From Anaerolineae bacterium (GTDB lineage: Bacteria > Chloroflexota > Anaerolineae > Aggregatilineales > Phototrophicaceae): DNA of 40,177 nt. How positions within the stretch are numbered: the first letter of the stretch is position 1; every line of letters starts with the position of its first letter. The position numbers were made by a program, and so were the translations under genes. The notes beneath the pieces were generated by a model. The model saw only the letters and a program-made list of their open reading frames with translations. It was not told where the DNA came from and made no database searches. Location: positions 1 through 40,177 of the forward strand of contig JAHDWN010000052.1 in assembly GCA_023382675.1 (NCBI GenBank). The letters are read 5' to 3'. Of this stretch, positions 9,844 through 18,345 are shown in pieces.

Positions 9844-10497
9844 TCAGGGCTTGCATTCTTCCGCGAGCACACGCCCGACGGCTTCCAGCACGTAATAGAT
9901 GGAGGTTGCGCCAGGGTCTTGCGTGCCGAGACTGCGCTCCTTGAGCACGGCTGATCGCCCTCGGCTGGCGATCATGTCCTTAGTAGATTCCATGCCCATT
10001 CTGGCGGCGGGCAGTGCGCTTTGCCAGGCTTGTGCTAATGGCGTACCGGCAGCGGCAGCTTCGCCGAAAGCTCGCGTGAATGGAATCAACGTGTCGAGCA
10101 TGGTCTTGTCGCCAAGCTGCGCTTTGCCGAGGCTTGCGACACTTGCTAATCCCTGCCTGAGCGCGTGATGCACCGTCTCCGAACTCATGTTGTCGCCGCT
10201 GAGATTGGAGCCAATCATCATCACATACATGCCGACCAGCGCGCCCGATGCGCCGCCTGCGGCTCGCGAGAATTCGGTACCTGCGTTAGAGATGACCGCG
10301 CCCGCTGTGCCGCTGCCGCTTGCCGTTCTGGCACGTTCAACAGCGGCGCGAAAGCCGCGCGCCATACCTGCGCCGTGATCGCCATCCCCGGCGACACTAT
10401 CGAGGTGTGCTAATTCATCTTCGTGTTCGAGGATGGCTGCCAGCGCTGCCTCGATGCAGTGTGTCGCGATTGTTGCCTGCGATTTCATCACGTCCAT
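9844..10497 (-). CDS. dhaL: Dihydroxyacetone kinase subunit L
   Basis: A 217-residue all-helical DhaL subunit, which binds ADP/ATP and passes phosphate to the substrate held by DhaK. The metal-nucleotide site is present: Asp33, Asp38 and Asp40 with His41 in L-D-S-V-A-G-D-G-D-H-G. A downstream glycine-rich segment (A-A-G-G-A-S-G-A-L) also fits the family. It follows dhaK after 10 bases. No DhaM phosphocarrier is encoded nearby, so the nucleotide may be exchanged freely, as in ATP-dependent kinases, or DhaM is elsewhere. A start at Met4 is also possible. The substrate could be dihydroxyacetone or a tetrose such as erythrulose. Confidence 0.92.
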   Translation of the reverse strand: MDVMKSQATIATHCIEAALAAILEHEDELAHLDSVAGDGDHGAGMARGFRAAVERARTASGSGTAGAVISNAGTEFSRAAGGASGALVGMYVMMIGSNLSGDNMSSETVHHALRQGLASVASLGKAQLGDKTMLDTLIPFTRAFGEAAAAGTPLAQAWQSALPAARMGMESTKDMIASRGRSAVLKERSLGTQDPGATSIYYVLEAVGRVLAEECKP

Positions 10498-10507
10498 GAG
10501 TCAGATC

Positions 10508-11500
10508 CTACATATTCGTCCAGGCAGCGGATTCGCTGGGCGCGTCGAACAATGTTTGCAGGTCATCGTCCAGCCACATGAGGGTCAGTGAGCAGCCCGC
10601 CATGTTTAGCGATGTCCCTAGCTCATCAACGATGGGTTTGTAAACTTCGATACCCTCTGCTGCCAGTCGTTTGTAAAGGTCACTGTAAAGGACGAACAAT
10701 TCTTCGTATTTGGTCGAACCCAGGCCATTGAGCAGCACCAAGGCTCGGCTGCCAGCAGCTTGCGGTGCGTCTGCCAGCAGGCGGTCAACCATCATGCGGG
10801 CGATGTCTTTTCCAGGCAGCATTTCGCTGGTTTCCACACCCGGCTCACCATGCAGCCCCAGCCCAAGCTCCATCTTGCCGGGATCGACAGTGAACAGCGG
10901 CTCAGTGCGACCGGGCACGGTACAGCCGCCAAAAGCCACGCCGAACGAACGTGTCCGCTGGTTGGCGTGCTGGCCGAAGGCATGGACGGTGTCGAGGCTG
11001 TCGCCGCGCCAGGCGCTGGCACCGAGGGCTTTGAAAACGAAGAAATCACCCGCGATGCCACGCCGCTGATCGAATTCCGGTGAAGAGGCGACATCGTCGC
11101 TGATGACGACCTGGCGCACGTCGTGACCGTCCATCTTGGCGCGCATTTCGCCCATGCTGAAGTTCATCACGTCGCCGCTGTAATTGCCATAGCCATAGAC
11201 CACGCCCTTGCCCGCATCAACCGCCTTGGTACAGCGATAGATCTCTTCGCCGGAGGGACTGGCGAAAATATCGCCCATGACCGCGCCCATGGCGAGGCCT
11301 TTGCCGACCAGCCCACAGAACAGCGGATAGTGCCCGCTGCCGCCGCCAATGAGCACAGCGACTTTGTCCGCCACCGGGCCGCCTTTGACACGCACACCCG
11401 ACGCATCCGGAATTCGCTCAATGATCCGCCCATAGGCCGCAACGAAACCATCGATCAATTGATCCTTGAATTCAATCGGGTTGTTCCATATTCTGGTCAT
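10508..11500 (-). CDS. dhaK: Dihydroxyacetone kinase subunit K
   Basis: A 330-residue DhaK subunit, which binds a short keto-sugar covalently through a histidine. The hemiaminal-forming His217 is in G-L-G-L-H-G-E-P-G, and the acid/base residues His57 (G-S-G-H-Y-P) and Asp110 (S-G-D-V-M-N-F) are conserved. ATG 11500 is chosen over an upstream in-frame start because GGAGGAG lies just before it and the protein then begins with the family-typical T-R-I-W-N-N-P. dhaL follows. A terminator lies upstream, between this gene and the UroD-like gene, so dhaK-dhaL is probably a separate unit, though its promoter is not obvious. Confidence 0.94.
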   Translation of the reverse strand: MTRIWNNPIEFKDQLIDGFVAAYGRIIERIPDASGVRVKGGPVADKVAVLIGGGSGHYPLFCGLVGKGLAMGAVMGDIFASPSGEEIYRCTKAVDAGKGVVYGYGNYSGDVMNFSMGEMRAKMDGHDVRQVVISDDVASSPEFDQRRGIAGDFFVFKALGASAWRGDSLDTVHAFGQHANQRTRSFGVAFGGCTVPGRTEPLFTVDPGKMELGLGLHGEPGVETSEMLPGKDIARMMVDRLLADAPQAAGSRALVLLNGLGSTKYEELFVLYSDLYKRLAAEGIEVYKPIVDELGTSLNMAGCSLTLMWLDDDLQTLFDAPSESAAWTNM

Positions 11501-11536
11501 GAATAACTCCTCCAGGGGCAATAACATCAGGTAAGC

Positions 11537-11560
11537 AAAAACACTTGCTCATTGGCAAGT
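11537..11560 (-). terminator. Terminator after the UroD-like gene
   Basis: Read on the minus strand: ACTTGC, loop CAATGA, GCAAGT, then GTTTTTGC. A short 6-bp stem with a T run, placed 40 bases after the UroD-like stop and before dhaK. The short stem suggests only partial termination. Confidence 0.55.
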
Positions 11561-11600
11561 CCCTGATACTGGCAGGTGAAATTGCCTGGCTGGAAATGTA

Positions 11601-12542
11601 TCACTTTCTGTGATTGTGGGCGACATCAATCGCCGTTTTGAGATTATCCCAGGGCGTGTCGTTCGGCACGGTGCAGTCGGCTGCCAACATAAAATGGTCA
11701 GGCGCTCCGGCGATCACCGCCTGTGCTTCCGCCCGGATTTGCTCAGGTGTGCCTGTCGCCAGCGTGCCTTTGCGCTCCATCCCGCCCATGTAGGGGCGTT
11801 TGAAGAGCGCCGCAGCTTCGGCGGGCGTCAACATCTGGTCGCCGACCTGGAGCGGGCTGTTCACGATGTGCCCCGGATAATCGACGAAGGGCGCGAAGTC
11901 CTCGTAACTGCGCAGATAATCGCAGACGTGCAGGATGTTGAATGGGCAGGTTGCATTGGCCTCGTTCATCAGGACGAGGTCGAGCGGCCTGATGTAGTGG
12001 TCGAAGATGCGCTGGTCGGCAAAGCGCCCACCTTCGCCACCCTGTGTCGAGTGATAGAAGCCATCCACGCCGAGCCTGACACATTCGCGCACAAAAAACA
12101 GCAGGCTGTCGGTAATGATTTCCATGCCCTGCCTGACCGCTTCGGGGTCTTCATTCAGGTGGCGAATGAGGGTGTCTTCGCCGGCTGTGTGCCGCGCTTC
12201 CATGAACGGCGAATACAGGGTGATGACGACGACCGCTTCCTGCTTCATTGCTTGCACCAGCCCGCCAACCACGGCTAACTGCTCGGCAAAGTACTCCTGG
12301 CCGTAGCGCGGCAGATTGCGCCAATCGCCCGGATTCTGGATGCTGTCGAGTGCCGGGAAGCCACACTCGTATTGAATTTTGACCAAATCCATGCCGGTAT
12401 GCCGAAAGAATGCGATGTGCTTATCCACCGCTGGTTGCCCACGGCGAAACTCCGGCGGGAAATGCAGGAAAAACGCCGCTGGTATGTGTGGAAGTGCTGC
12501 GCTGCTATCCAGCAGCGCGAACATCAACTCACGCTTGTTCAT
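11601..12542 (-). CDS. Uroporphyrinogen decarboxylase-fold protein with MtaA-like zinc site
   Basis: A 313-residue protein of the URO-D superfamily, which holds heme-pathway decarboxylases and corrinoid methyltransferases of the MtaA/MtbA type. Key residues for the methyltransferase branch are visible: His205 and Cys207 (N-I-L-H-V-C) and Cys290 (L-A-A-D-C-T-V-P, followed by T-P-W-D-N-L as in the family's C-terminal T-P-x-x-N motif), forming an HxC...C zinc site. ATG 12542, with AGGAAAGG upstream, is chosen over an open extension to 12635. No corrinoid protein or reactivase is near, so the methyl acceptor or donor is unknown. It is unlikely to be a true HemE. Confidence 0.8.
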   Translation of the reverse strand: MNKRELMFALLDSSAALPHIPAAFFLHFPPEFRRGQPAVDKHIAFFRHTGMDLVKIQYECGFPALDSIQNPGDWRNLPRYGQEYFAEQLAVVGGLVQAMKQEAVVVITLYSPFMEARHTAGEDTLIRHLNEDPEAVRQGMEIITDSLLFFVRECVRLGVDGFYHSTQGGEGGRFADQRIFDHYIRPLDLVLMNEANATCPFNILHVCDYLRSYEDFAPFVDYPGHIVNSPLQVGDQMLTPAEAAALFKRPYMGGMERKGTLATGTPEQIRAEAQAVIAGAPDHFMLAADCTVPNDTPWDNLKTAIDVAHNHRK

Positions 12543-12597
12543 GGCTTGCCTTTCCTGATTGCGTGGACGCTCATCGAATTCCGATTTTGCGAGCTTG

Positions 12598-13947
12598 TCA
12601 CTCGACACAGTTGAATGATGCTGCGAATGGTTCACTGACGTGACCGTCCTCGTCCGTAATCGTGATCGACCATTCTACCGGCCCGATGAAGTTCGCGCCG
12701 CCGAGTGAGCACGTACCGCCCCAAGCAAGCACGCCGCTCGTATTGTTGCCGTCAATCAGTTCGGGCGGCTCTCTAAAGTTTGAAGTCCAGGTGCCTTGTG
12801 GCGCGCGGACAAACTCCACATCCATGCGCGTGATGGCGTCGCCATCGGCGTTGACGAAATACAGCGGGCAAAGCGTTTCGCCCCTGTCAGAAGCAACCCT
12901 ACATGCGTCAACACCGACGATATGCGGGATTTCATCGTCGAGTGAGGCGACCGGATCGATGGCTCTTGGGAGCAGCGATAGCGGCAGGGTTTTCACATCA
13001 TCAGCGTTGTAGGTGCTGACCGTGGGCCTGCCCGCCGGCGTATTCTCCAGCGATAGCGGCACGGTCACGCGCGTTCCGGCAGGTACGGACACGCTGGAAT
13101 CATTGGCGGTGACGCTGGTGCTGCCTTCGAGCGTTTCGATTTGGAGATGCTGACCCGGTATCGACTGCACAAAAATCGTCGATGTGAGCGCGATTTCCGT
13201 ACCGTTGATTTGCAGACTAGTGCTCTCAACTTCAGCAGGTGCTTGAATGAGAATGCCGTCATCAGGTTGCTCAGTGCAAGTGGTTTCGCCTTCATTGCCT
13301 TGAAACGTGAATGCCTGCATCGATTCATAGACGGGGGTATCGGCTTCAACGACCGGTAAGTCGCCAGATTCGCCGAGTATGCTCACGTCCATTGCGGAAA
13401 TCCAGCCGATGTGGCCGTCACTCATCGTGATCCGCAGCCAGTTGCCTGTGCAATTGCAGGCATTGGTTTCGACGGTTTCATCTTTGTTCAATACGCCAAT
13501 GACTTCGAAGTGCGATCCGGGTCCCGCGTGGATGTCTGCGTCTTTTGACGCCCAGACTTGGAGCGCAAACACGTCGCTGGCGGCGTTCTGGATCTCGATG
13601 TCGCCGAAAAGAGCGTAGGTGATGCTGGCGGGATAAGTCGAGGGTTGGACGGACATAACCGCCACACCCCATTCGCCGGACGATTGCAGCGGGCTAAGAC
13701 GCAACGCGCAGATAGTACTCAGCGGGATAATGTCCCCAGAAGAGTCGAATTCGAGCGCCTCCTCGCAGTTTACAATCGCGCTGACGTCGGCGTGGCCGTA
13801 ACAAACTTCATTGGGTCCCAGGTTGGTACAGCTACTGGCCGCGGCGGCTATACCGGTGGCCACGGTTGCCGGACAATCCTCAACCTGTGCAGCCACGGGT
13901 GTGACTATCAGTAATAAAAGGGCGGCAGCAATCAATATGTATTTCAT
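12598..13947 (-). CDS. Secreted protein with SH3-type domain
   Basis: A 449-residue protein with a clear signal peptide (M-K-Y-I-L-I-A-A-A-L-L-L-L then T-P-V-A-A-Q). At about residues 135-200 lies a bacterial SH3-like segment: A-D-I-H-A-G-P-G-S-H-F-E-V-I-G, then W-L-R-I-T-M-S-D-G-H-I-G-W-I. The preceding part and the C-terminal 250 residues are beta-rich with several cysteines (for example N-A-C-N-C), which suggests disulfide-stabilised extracellular domains. ATG 13947 is chosen because the signal peptide begins there. Likely a wall- or surface-associated protein; enzymatic function is not seen. The UroD-like gene starts 55 bases downstream, but a functional link is not evident. Confidence 0.7.
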   Translation of the reverse strand: MKYILIAAALLLLIVTPVAAQVEDCPATVATGIAAAASSCTNLGPNEVCYGHADVSAIVNCEEALEFDSSGDIIPLSTICALRLSPLQSSGEWGVAVMSVQPSTYPASITYALFGDIEIQNAASDVFALQVWASKDADIHAGPGSHFEVIGVLNKDETVETNACNCTGNWLRITMSDGHIGWISAMDVSILGESGDLPVVEADTPVYESMQAFTFQGNEGETTCTEQPDDGILIQAPAEVESTSLQINGTEIALTSTIFVQSIPGQHLQIETLEGSTSVTANDSSVSVPAGTRVTVPLSLENTPAGRPTVSTYNADDVKTLPLSLLPRAIDPVASLDDEIPHIVGVDACRVASDRGETLCPLYFVNADGDAITRMDVEFVRAPQGTWTSNFREPPELIDGNNTSGVLAWGGTCSLGGANFIGPVEWSITITDEDGHVSEPFAASFNCVE

Positions 13948-14134
13948 TGTAAGCCCCGTTGAGACTATAGGTATTGATCTCATCATTGGGCTTGATTGAA
14001 TTCACGTAAAGTGAGCAAGGTCACGGCTGAGGTTCGTCATTGATCATAACTTGGTGCGAATAAGCATGATAAGTCCTTGGATGTCCAAACTCAAAGCGGT
14101 AAGACGGTAAAATAGTGTTGCATGGCGGATTTCG

Positions 14135-14170
14135 AAAAGCAGGGCGTGAGGCCGACAGCGCCAGCCTCAC
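14135..14170 (-). terminator. Terminator after the aldo/keto reductase gene
   Basis: On the minus strand GTGAGGC and GCCTCAC form a perfect 7-bp stem around an 11-nt loop (14146-14170), followed after six bases by CTTTTC. It lies 38 bases after the aldo/keto reductase stop. Confidence 0.45.
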
Positions 14171-14208
14171 AAGAGCAAGGAGTATGCTCGCGCGGTGTCT
14201 GTGGTCGA

Positions 14209-15294
14209 TTAGCCTTCCCAGGAGCGCCCGCGCAGGTCTTTCCATGGCCCACCGTCCGCGAAGCGTTCTGGTTCGAGAATCTTCGGGCGTGGATCTTCGG
14301 CCTGGTCGAGTTGGAGCACCATCCATTTGGGATAGGGCGTGCCGGGATCGGAGACCTCATTCAATTCTGTCACGTCTTCCTCGCTCAGCACGAGATCGGC
14401 GGCGGCGATGTTATCTTCCAGGTGTTCGAGCTTCCGTGCGCCGAGGATGACACTGCTGACCGCCGGGCGGTGCAGCGTCCAGGCGAGAGCGACTCGCGCC
14501 GGGCTGACTGCGTGCCGATCAGCGACGCGCTTCAGCGCTTCAATCACTGCGTAGCTTTCCGCGGGCTCGAAATTGACGAACGGCCCTGCTTCTGCGAAGC
14601 GCGTGCCTGCCGGTGCTGTTGTGCCGGGTTGATATTTGCCAGACAGGAAGCCACCAGCCAGTGGACTCCAGACGAGAATGCCCATGCCAGTGTATTCACA
14701 GTACGACATGAACTCGTGTTCAAGCCCGCGTCCGACCAGGCTGTAGTACATCTGCGCCGTGACGTATTTCTCCAGGCCCAACCGCTCCTGCATATCGACC
14801 GCCATTGCTGCCTGCCACGACAGATAATTACTGATCCCGATATAGCGGACTTTGCCCTGGCGCACGAGATCGTCCATGGTGCGCACAGTTTCTTCCAACG
14901 GAGTGTTGCTATCCCAGCCGTGAAGCTGGTAGAGATCGATGTAGTCGGTCTGCAGGCGGCGCAAGCTCTCTTCGACCGCGCGCATGATGTTGACGCGCGT
15001 CGCGCCACTCTGGTTGAAATTAGTGTCACTCATCGGCAGGCGGCATTTGGTGGCGACAACCAGATCCTGGCGGATGCCTTTGAGCGCGTTGCCGACGAGC
15101 GTCTCGCTCTCGCCACGGCTGTACACGTTGGCTGTATCGATGAAATTGATGCCGCGCTCGATGGCGAACTTGATCATCGCATTGGTTTGCTGTTGATCGA
15201 GTTGGCCCATATTCATCGCTTTGCCGAACTGCATCGTCCCCAGCGACAGGGCGCTCACGATCAAGCCCGTGTTGCCTAGTCTCCTGTAAATCAT
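14209..15294 (-). CDS. Aldo/keto reductase
   Basis: A 361-residue NADPH-dependent aldo/keto reductase (TIM barrel). The catalytic tetrad is complete: Asp53 and Tyr58 (F-I-D-T-A-N-V-Y), Lys83 (V-V-A-T-K-C-R) and His125 (Y-Q-L-H-G-W-D). The C-terminal cofactor-binding S-S-V-I-L-G-A-R-K-L-E-H-L-E-D-N segment places it in the bacterial group of potassium-channel-beta-like and YhdN-like reductases. ATG 15294 has AGGAG at the right distance and starts the typical Y-R-R-L-G-N-T-G-L, so the longer frame to 15339 is rejected. It appears monocistronic. Substrate unknown; the family reduces aldehydes and ketones from sugar and lipid damage. Confidence 0.93.
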   Translation of the reverse strand: MIYRRLGNTGLIVSALSLGTMQFGKAMNMGQLDQQQTNAMIKFAIERGINFIDTANVYSRGESETLVGNALKGIRQDLVVATKCRLPMSDTNFNQSGATRVNIMRAVEESLRRLQTDYIDLYQLHGWDSNTPLEETVRTMDDLVRQGKVRYIGISNYLSWQAAMAVDMQERLGLEKYVTAQMYYSLVGRGLEHEFMSYCEYTGMGILVWSPLAGGFLSGKYQPGTTAPAGTRFAEAGPFVNFEPAESYAVIEALKRVADRHAVSPARVALAWTLHRPAVSSVILGARKLEHLEDNIAAADLVLSEEDVTELNEVSDPGTPYPKWMVLQLDQAEDPRPKILEPERFADGGPWKDLRGRSWEG

Positions 15295-15427
15295 TATTGA
15301 ATTCTCCTGTGAAGCCGTTTTGAAATCATTCGCGCACAATGGTAACGCGGAATCCTGGCTCGTGCAGCCGATTCAGTCCCGCCATGCAGTCATGTGACTC
15401 GATTATTGAATTCTTCGGCTTTACTCA

Positions 15428-15456
15428 TGAGTTACTGTTCTAATTAAACCTATAAT
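15428..15456 (+). promoter_or_regulatory. Promoter of the DoxX-like gene
   Basis: A consensus -10 TATAAT (15451-15456) with a weak -35 (TGAGTT, 17-nt spacer) in an AT-rich stretch. The last T of the -10 is the first base of the CRP/FNR-type palindrome described separately, so the promoter is probably regulated. Confidence 0.5.
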
Positions 15457-15471
15457 GTGAAAATGTTCACA
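15456..15471. promoter_or_regulatory. CRP/FNR-type palindromic operator
   Basis: TGTGA, six bases, TCACA: both half-sites match the classical CRP-family consensus exactly, and the symmetry extends to TGTGAA-N4-TTCACA. It covers the region from the end of the -10 to the expected start of transcription, a place where a bound regulator would block transcription. Which CRP/FNR-family protein binds cannot be told. Confidence 0.5.
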
Positions 15472-15488
15472 AATAGAGGTGGGGTGTA

Positions 15489-15977
15489 ATGTTATCGTAT
15501 TGGATGGGTGGGTATAAAAACTGGTTTGATCGTGTCGATCGTGCTGCGACGCGATGGATGGCGCGTAACGGCATCACACTATTGCGCATTTCCATGGGGG
15601 TAGTTTTCATATGGTTTGGGGCGCTTAAGCTCGTGCCGGATCTCAGTCCGGCGGAACCGCTGATCCGCGAAACCATAGACTTCATCCCCATGGCGATTTT
15701 TCTGCCCCTGCTCGCCATCTGGGAAATCGCTATCGGCCTGGGATTTATCACCGGCAAGTTCATGCGCCTGACAATCCTACTGCTCTTCTTGCAGATGCCA
15801 GGCACGATTTCACCGGTGTTTTTGCGCCCGGATCTTGTGTTTACGAGCTTTCCATTCGGACTGACTCTGGAAGGCCAGTACATTGTCAAGAATCTGGTCT
15901 TGATCAGCGGCGCGCTCGTGATCGGCTCGACGGTGCGGGGTGGGAGCTTATCGGCGGAACATGACGCAGGTTCGTGA
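15489..15977 (+). CDS. DoxX-like / DUF417-like membrane protein
   Basis: A 162-residue membrane protein with about four hydrophobic segments. The first contains [17 protein letters not shown], the pattern shared by DoxX and YkgB (DUF417) proteins; the second follows [16 protein letters not shown]. Related proteins have been linked to quinone-dependent redox steps and oxidative stress, but this is not shown by the sequence here. AGGTGG sits 6-11 bases before ATG 15489. It is monocistronic, with its own promoter and a possible CRP/FNR-type operator, and converges on the aminotransferase gene across a strong hairpin. Confidence 0.75.
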   Translation: MLSYWMGGYKNWFDRVDRAATRWMARNGITLLRISMGVVFIWFGALKLVPDLSPAEPLIRETIDFIPMAIFLPLLAIWEIAIGLGFITGKFMRLTILLLFLQMPGTISPVFLRPDLVFTSFPFGLTLEGQYIVKNLVLISGALVIGSTVRGGSLSAEHDAGS

Positions 15978-16009
15978 GCATGAGGCGGTCAATCGCCCGC
16001 CTCACGCTC
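15976..16009. terminator. Hairpin between convergent genes
   Basis: GAGC-A-TGAGGCGG (15976-15988) pairs with CCGCCTCA-C-GCTC (15997-16009), 12 paired bases with one A/C mismatch and an 8-nt loop. It begins at the stop codon of the DoxX-like gene and ends 18 bases before the aminotransferase stop. No T run follows on either strand; it probably serves both directions. Confidence 0.55.
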
Positions 16010-16026
16010 CGACTCAGTGCAATCGC

Positions 16027-16983
16027 TCAGGCCTGTTCGGTTCGTTTGGCATAGACAGGCGTCAGCCATTCACGGTATTTTTCGACCTGGCCGCGAACGA
16101 GGCTGTGATACAGGCTGCTGATCCGCTGCGTGATCGGCCCCATCACTCCGTTCGCTACCGGTCGATGCTCAATCTGGGTGATCGCTGCGATCTGCACGCC
16201 CGTCCCGCAGAGGAAGACCTCGTCTGTTACGTAGAGTTCCGTCCGGTCAATGTCGCGCTCGACGACCTCGATACCGAGTTCTTCGCGTAAAAGATGGATG
16301 ATCGTCCGGCGTGTAATACCTTCCAGCACATCCGCATACACCGGCGGTGTGATGACCACGCCTTTGCGAACGATAAAGACGTTCGAGGCACTGGTTTCTG
16401 AGAGGTGGCCCCCGCTGTTGAGTACTAGCGCTTCGTCATAACCAGCCAGATTCGCCTCGGTTTTGATCAGTGCCGAATTCGCATACGCTCCGGTGACTTT
16501 ACCGCGAGCAGGGATAGCATTGTCGTCCACGCGCCGCCAGGACGAGAAGCCGACGTGCAGCCCGGCTTCCTTGTCGTTGACGTAACTGCCGAAGGGCAGG
16601 GCGAAGATCGTCAGGGCGTTATCGACATCGTGCAGCTTGACGCCGATCATCTCGGTCGATTTATAGGCTAGCGGACGAATGTAACAGTTCTCCCGAAAGC
16701 CCTCTTTACGCAGCAGATCCAGCAGAATATGAACCAGTTCCGTTGCGGAGTAGGGCAGATCGATGCGCATCATATATGCGGATTGCAGGAAGCGCTCAAA
16801 ATGATCGTGGGGTCTGAAGACGAAAAGCTGTTCCTCGTCTTCATTCCAATATCCCCGTAACCCACCGAAGACGCCTGTGCCGTAGTTGAGCGCGTGCGTC
16901 ATCACGCCCACTTTTGCGTCTGCGATTGGGACAATTTTGCCTTCGAAAAATGCATATCGCGGTTTACCTTGCGCCATTGTCAT
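16027..16983 (-). CDS. ilvE: Branched-chain amino acid aminotransferase
   Basis: A 318-residue class IV PLP aminotransferase that makes or degrades leucine, isoleucine and valine with 2-oxoglutarate/glutamate. The PLP lysine is Lys162 in A-R-G-K-V-T-G-A-Y-A-N-S; Glu196 in G-H-L-S-E-T-S-A-S-N-V-F and the phosphate-binding L-E-G-I-T-R-R-T segment match IlvE. The N-terminal H-A-L-N-Y-G-T-G-V-F-G-G-L-R-G-Y pattern separates it from D-amino acid aminotransferase. AGGA lies only 3 bases before ATG 16983 but 9 before the second ATG (16977), which may be the real start. It appears monocistronic. Confidence 0.93.
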   Translation of the reverse strand: MTMAQGKPRYAFFEGKIVPIADAKVGVMTHALNYGTGVFGGLRGYWNEDEEQLFVFRPHDHFERFLQSAYMMRIDLPYSATELVHILLDLLRKEGFRENCYIRPLAYKSTEMIGVKLHDVDNALTIFALPFGSYVNDKEAGLHVGFSSWRRVDDNAIPARGKVTGAYANSALIKTEANLAGYDEALVLNSGGHLSETSASNVFIVRKGVVITPPVYADVLEGITRRTIIHLLREELGIEVVERDIDRTELYVTDEVFLCGTGVQIAAITQIEHRPVANGVMGPITQRISSLYHSLVRGQVEKYREWLTPVYAKRTEQA

Positions 16984-17079
16984 CTTTCCTCAATATCTAT
17001 ATGCTCAGCAGTATCTATGCGCAGGATAGGACGTTCGGCTGTTTGCGTCAATTGCCTTGCCAGTCCAACGCTTGCTTCA

Positions 17080-18315
17080 TCAGGGGCCTAATAATCCCAG
17101 AACATGACGTGCGCTGAGCATCATCGTCAGGATGAGCAGCGCAAACACGCCGACGATGCGCCGCCAGCGTCCACCCTGCTCCAGAAAGCGCGCCATCAGA
17201 ATGGTGAGCGGGAACAGCATCAGCGCATAGCGGCCAAAGCTCTGTGTATGGGTAATAATGTTTGTGCCATAGGCGTAATTGATCTTGGAAACGAAAAGGA
17301 AAAGTGATGTCACAGTGTAGATAGTGAGTGGCAGGTGACGTTTTCGCTCCTGCAAGATCAGTAATGCCGTCAGTAGCAGCGTCGCGACGACCGCCCACGC
17401 ATCGACGTTCGACAGATCATGAATCGTCCATAACCAGCGAAGGTTTACCCACAGACCTGTCAACGGGTCAACAAACGTCAGATACGAAATTTCTTTGTAA
17501 ACCTGATCGAGTGGAGGCGCGTGGAGTGCTGTTCGAAAGACCGTGAAGGCGACAACGCCAAGCAGAATGAGCGCCAGTGGATACCCACGGAGCAGCAATC
17601 GCTGGATGCGCGCTTTCCACGTCGTTTCGCTGCTCAAACAATCCTGGAGCAAGAACAGTCCGGCGACCGGCAACAGGAGCACACCCTGCGTGCGTGTGAG
17701 TGTCGCTAGAAATCCGGCAATGCCCGCCAGCCACCAGCGCCGCCGGAAAGCTGCATAGATAGTTGCCAGTGTCAAAGCCAGATAGAGACTTTCGGACATA
17801 GGCGCAGCAAAGAAGTGCCCAAGCGGCAGCAGTGCCATCACCACGACCGCCCACCGAGGCAGGGCAGAGTCGTCATAATACGTGGCGCACAGGCGATATA
17901 AGAGCGTTAGCGCCAGGCCAAACATGAGGGTACTTGTCACCATGCCTGCCAGATCGACCCCGCCGGGCAGCAGCAGATCGAAAGCGCGTATGCTCCAGGC
18001 CGTCAGCGGCGGGAATACGGACATCCCCGCGTCCGCACTGCTATAGCCCTGCTGCGCCAGATTCAAATAGTGGATTGCATCCCAATGCCGCCAGACCCCG
18101 AAGATCAATGATTCAGCGCCACTCAGTTGAGGTAGTTGCGCTGATGCCGGCACTTGAAAGTCCGGGCGCGCGCCGAAATACGGGCCGGCAATTTGCCAGA
18201 TGAGTGCCATCCAGACGCCAAGCAGCACGCGCTGGATCAAAGCCGCGCCATAACCCCAGCGTACTGCCTCTGCCCAGCCAGAGGGTGTATTGGAAGGAGG
18301 ATCGAATCTTTGCAT
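17080..18315 (-). CDS. Gpi18-like (PIG-V family) mannosyltransferase
   Basis: A 411-residue polytopic membrane protein with about ten hydrophobic segments. Features of the Gpi18/PIG-V glycosyltransferase family (GT-C fold, polyprenyl-phosphate sugar donor) are R-H-W-D-A-I-H-Y-L-N-L-A near residue 75, V-F-P-P-L-T after it, P-M-S-E-S-L-Y and T-R-T-Q-G. The Asp in R-x-W-D-A is the likely catalytic base. Bacterial members add mannose-like sugars outside the membrane to lipids or proteins. There is no ribosome site before ATG 18315, and a possible -10 lies 7 bases upstream, so the mRNA may be leaderless. It follows the sigma-factor gene on the same strand, beyond a terminator. Confidence 0.82.
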   Translation of the reverse strand: MQRFDPPSNTPSGWAEAVRWGYGAALIQRVLLGVWMALIWQIAGPYFGARPDFQVPASAQLPQLSGAESLIFGVWRHWDAIHYLNLAQQGYSSADAGMSVFPPLTAWSIRAFDLLLPGGVDLAGMVTSTLMFGLALTLLYRLCATYYDDSALPRWAVVVMALLPLGHFFAAPMSESLYLALTLATIYAAFRRRWWLAGIAGFLATLTRTQGVLLLPVAGLFLLQDCLSSETTWKARIQRLLLRGYPLALILLGVVAFTVFRTALHAPPLDQVYKEISYLTFVDPLTGLWVNLRWLWTIHDLSNVDAWAVVATLLLTALLILQERKRHLPLTIYTVTSLFLFVSKINYAYGTNIITHTQSFGRYALMLFPLTILMARFLEQGGRWRRIVGVFALLILTMMLSARHVLGLLGP

Positions 18316-18322
18316 GTAAATC

Positions 18323-18328
18323 AGTGTA
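18323..18328 (-). promoter_or_regulatory. Possible -10 for a leaderless mannosyltransferase mRNA
   Basis: On the minus strand TACACT lies 7 bases before the ATG at 18315, and a T-rich -35-like stretch (TTTTCA, 16-nt spacer) coincides with the tail of the sigma-factor terminator. Transcription would then begin at or next to the start codon, which fits the missing ribosome site. Confidence 0.35.
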
Positions 18329-18345
18329 GGGCAATTTGGACGCGT

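Noticed and set aside
11610-12278. Plus-strand ORF of 222 codons
   Set aside because: Antisense to the UroD-like gene, which has conserved zinc-site residues.
14122-15279. Long plus-strand ORF (385 codons)
   Set aside because: It lies antisense to the aldo/keto reductase gene, whose catalytic tetrad is intact; the plus frame shows no recognisable motifs or ribosome site.
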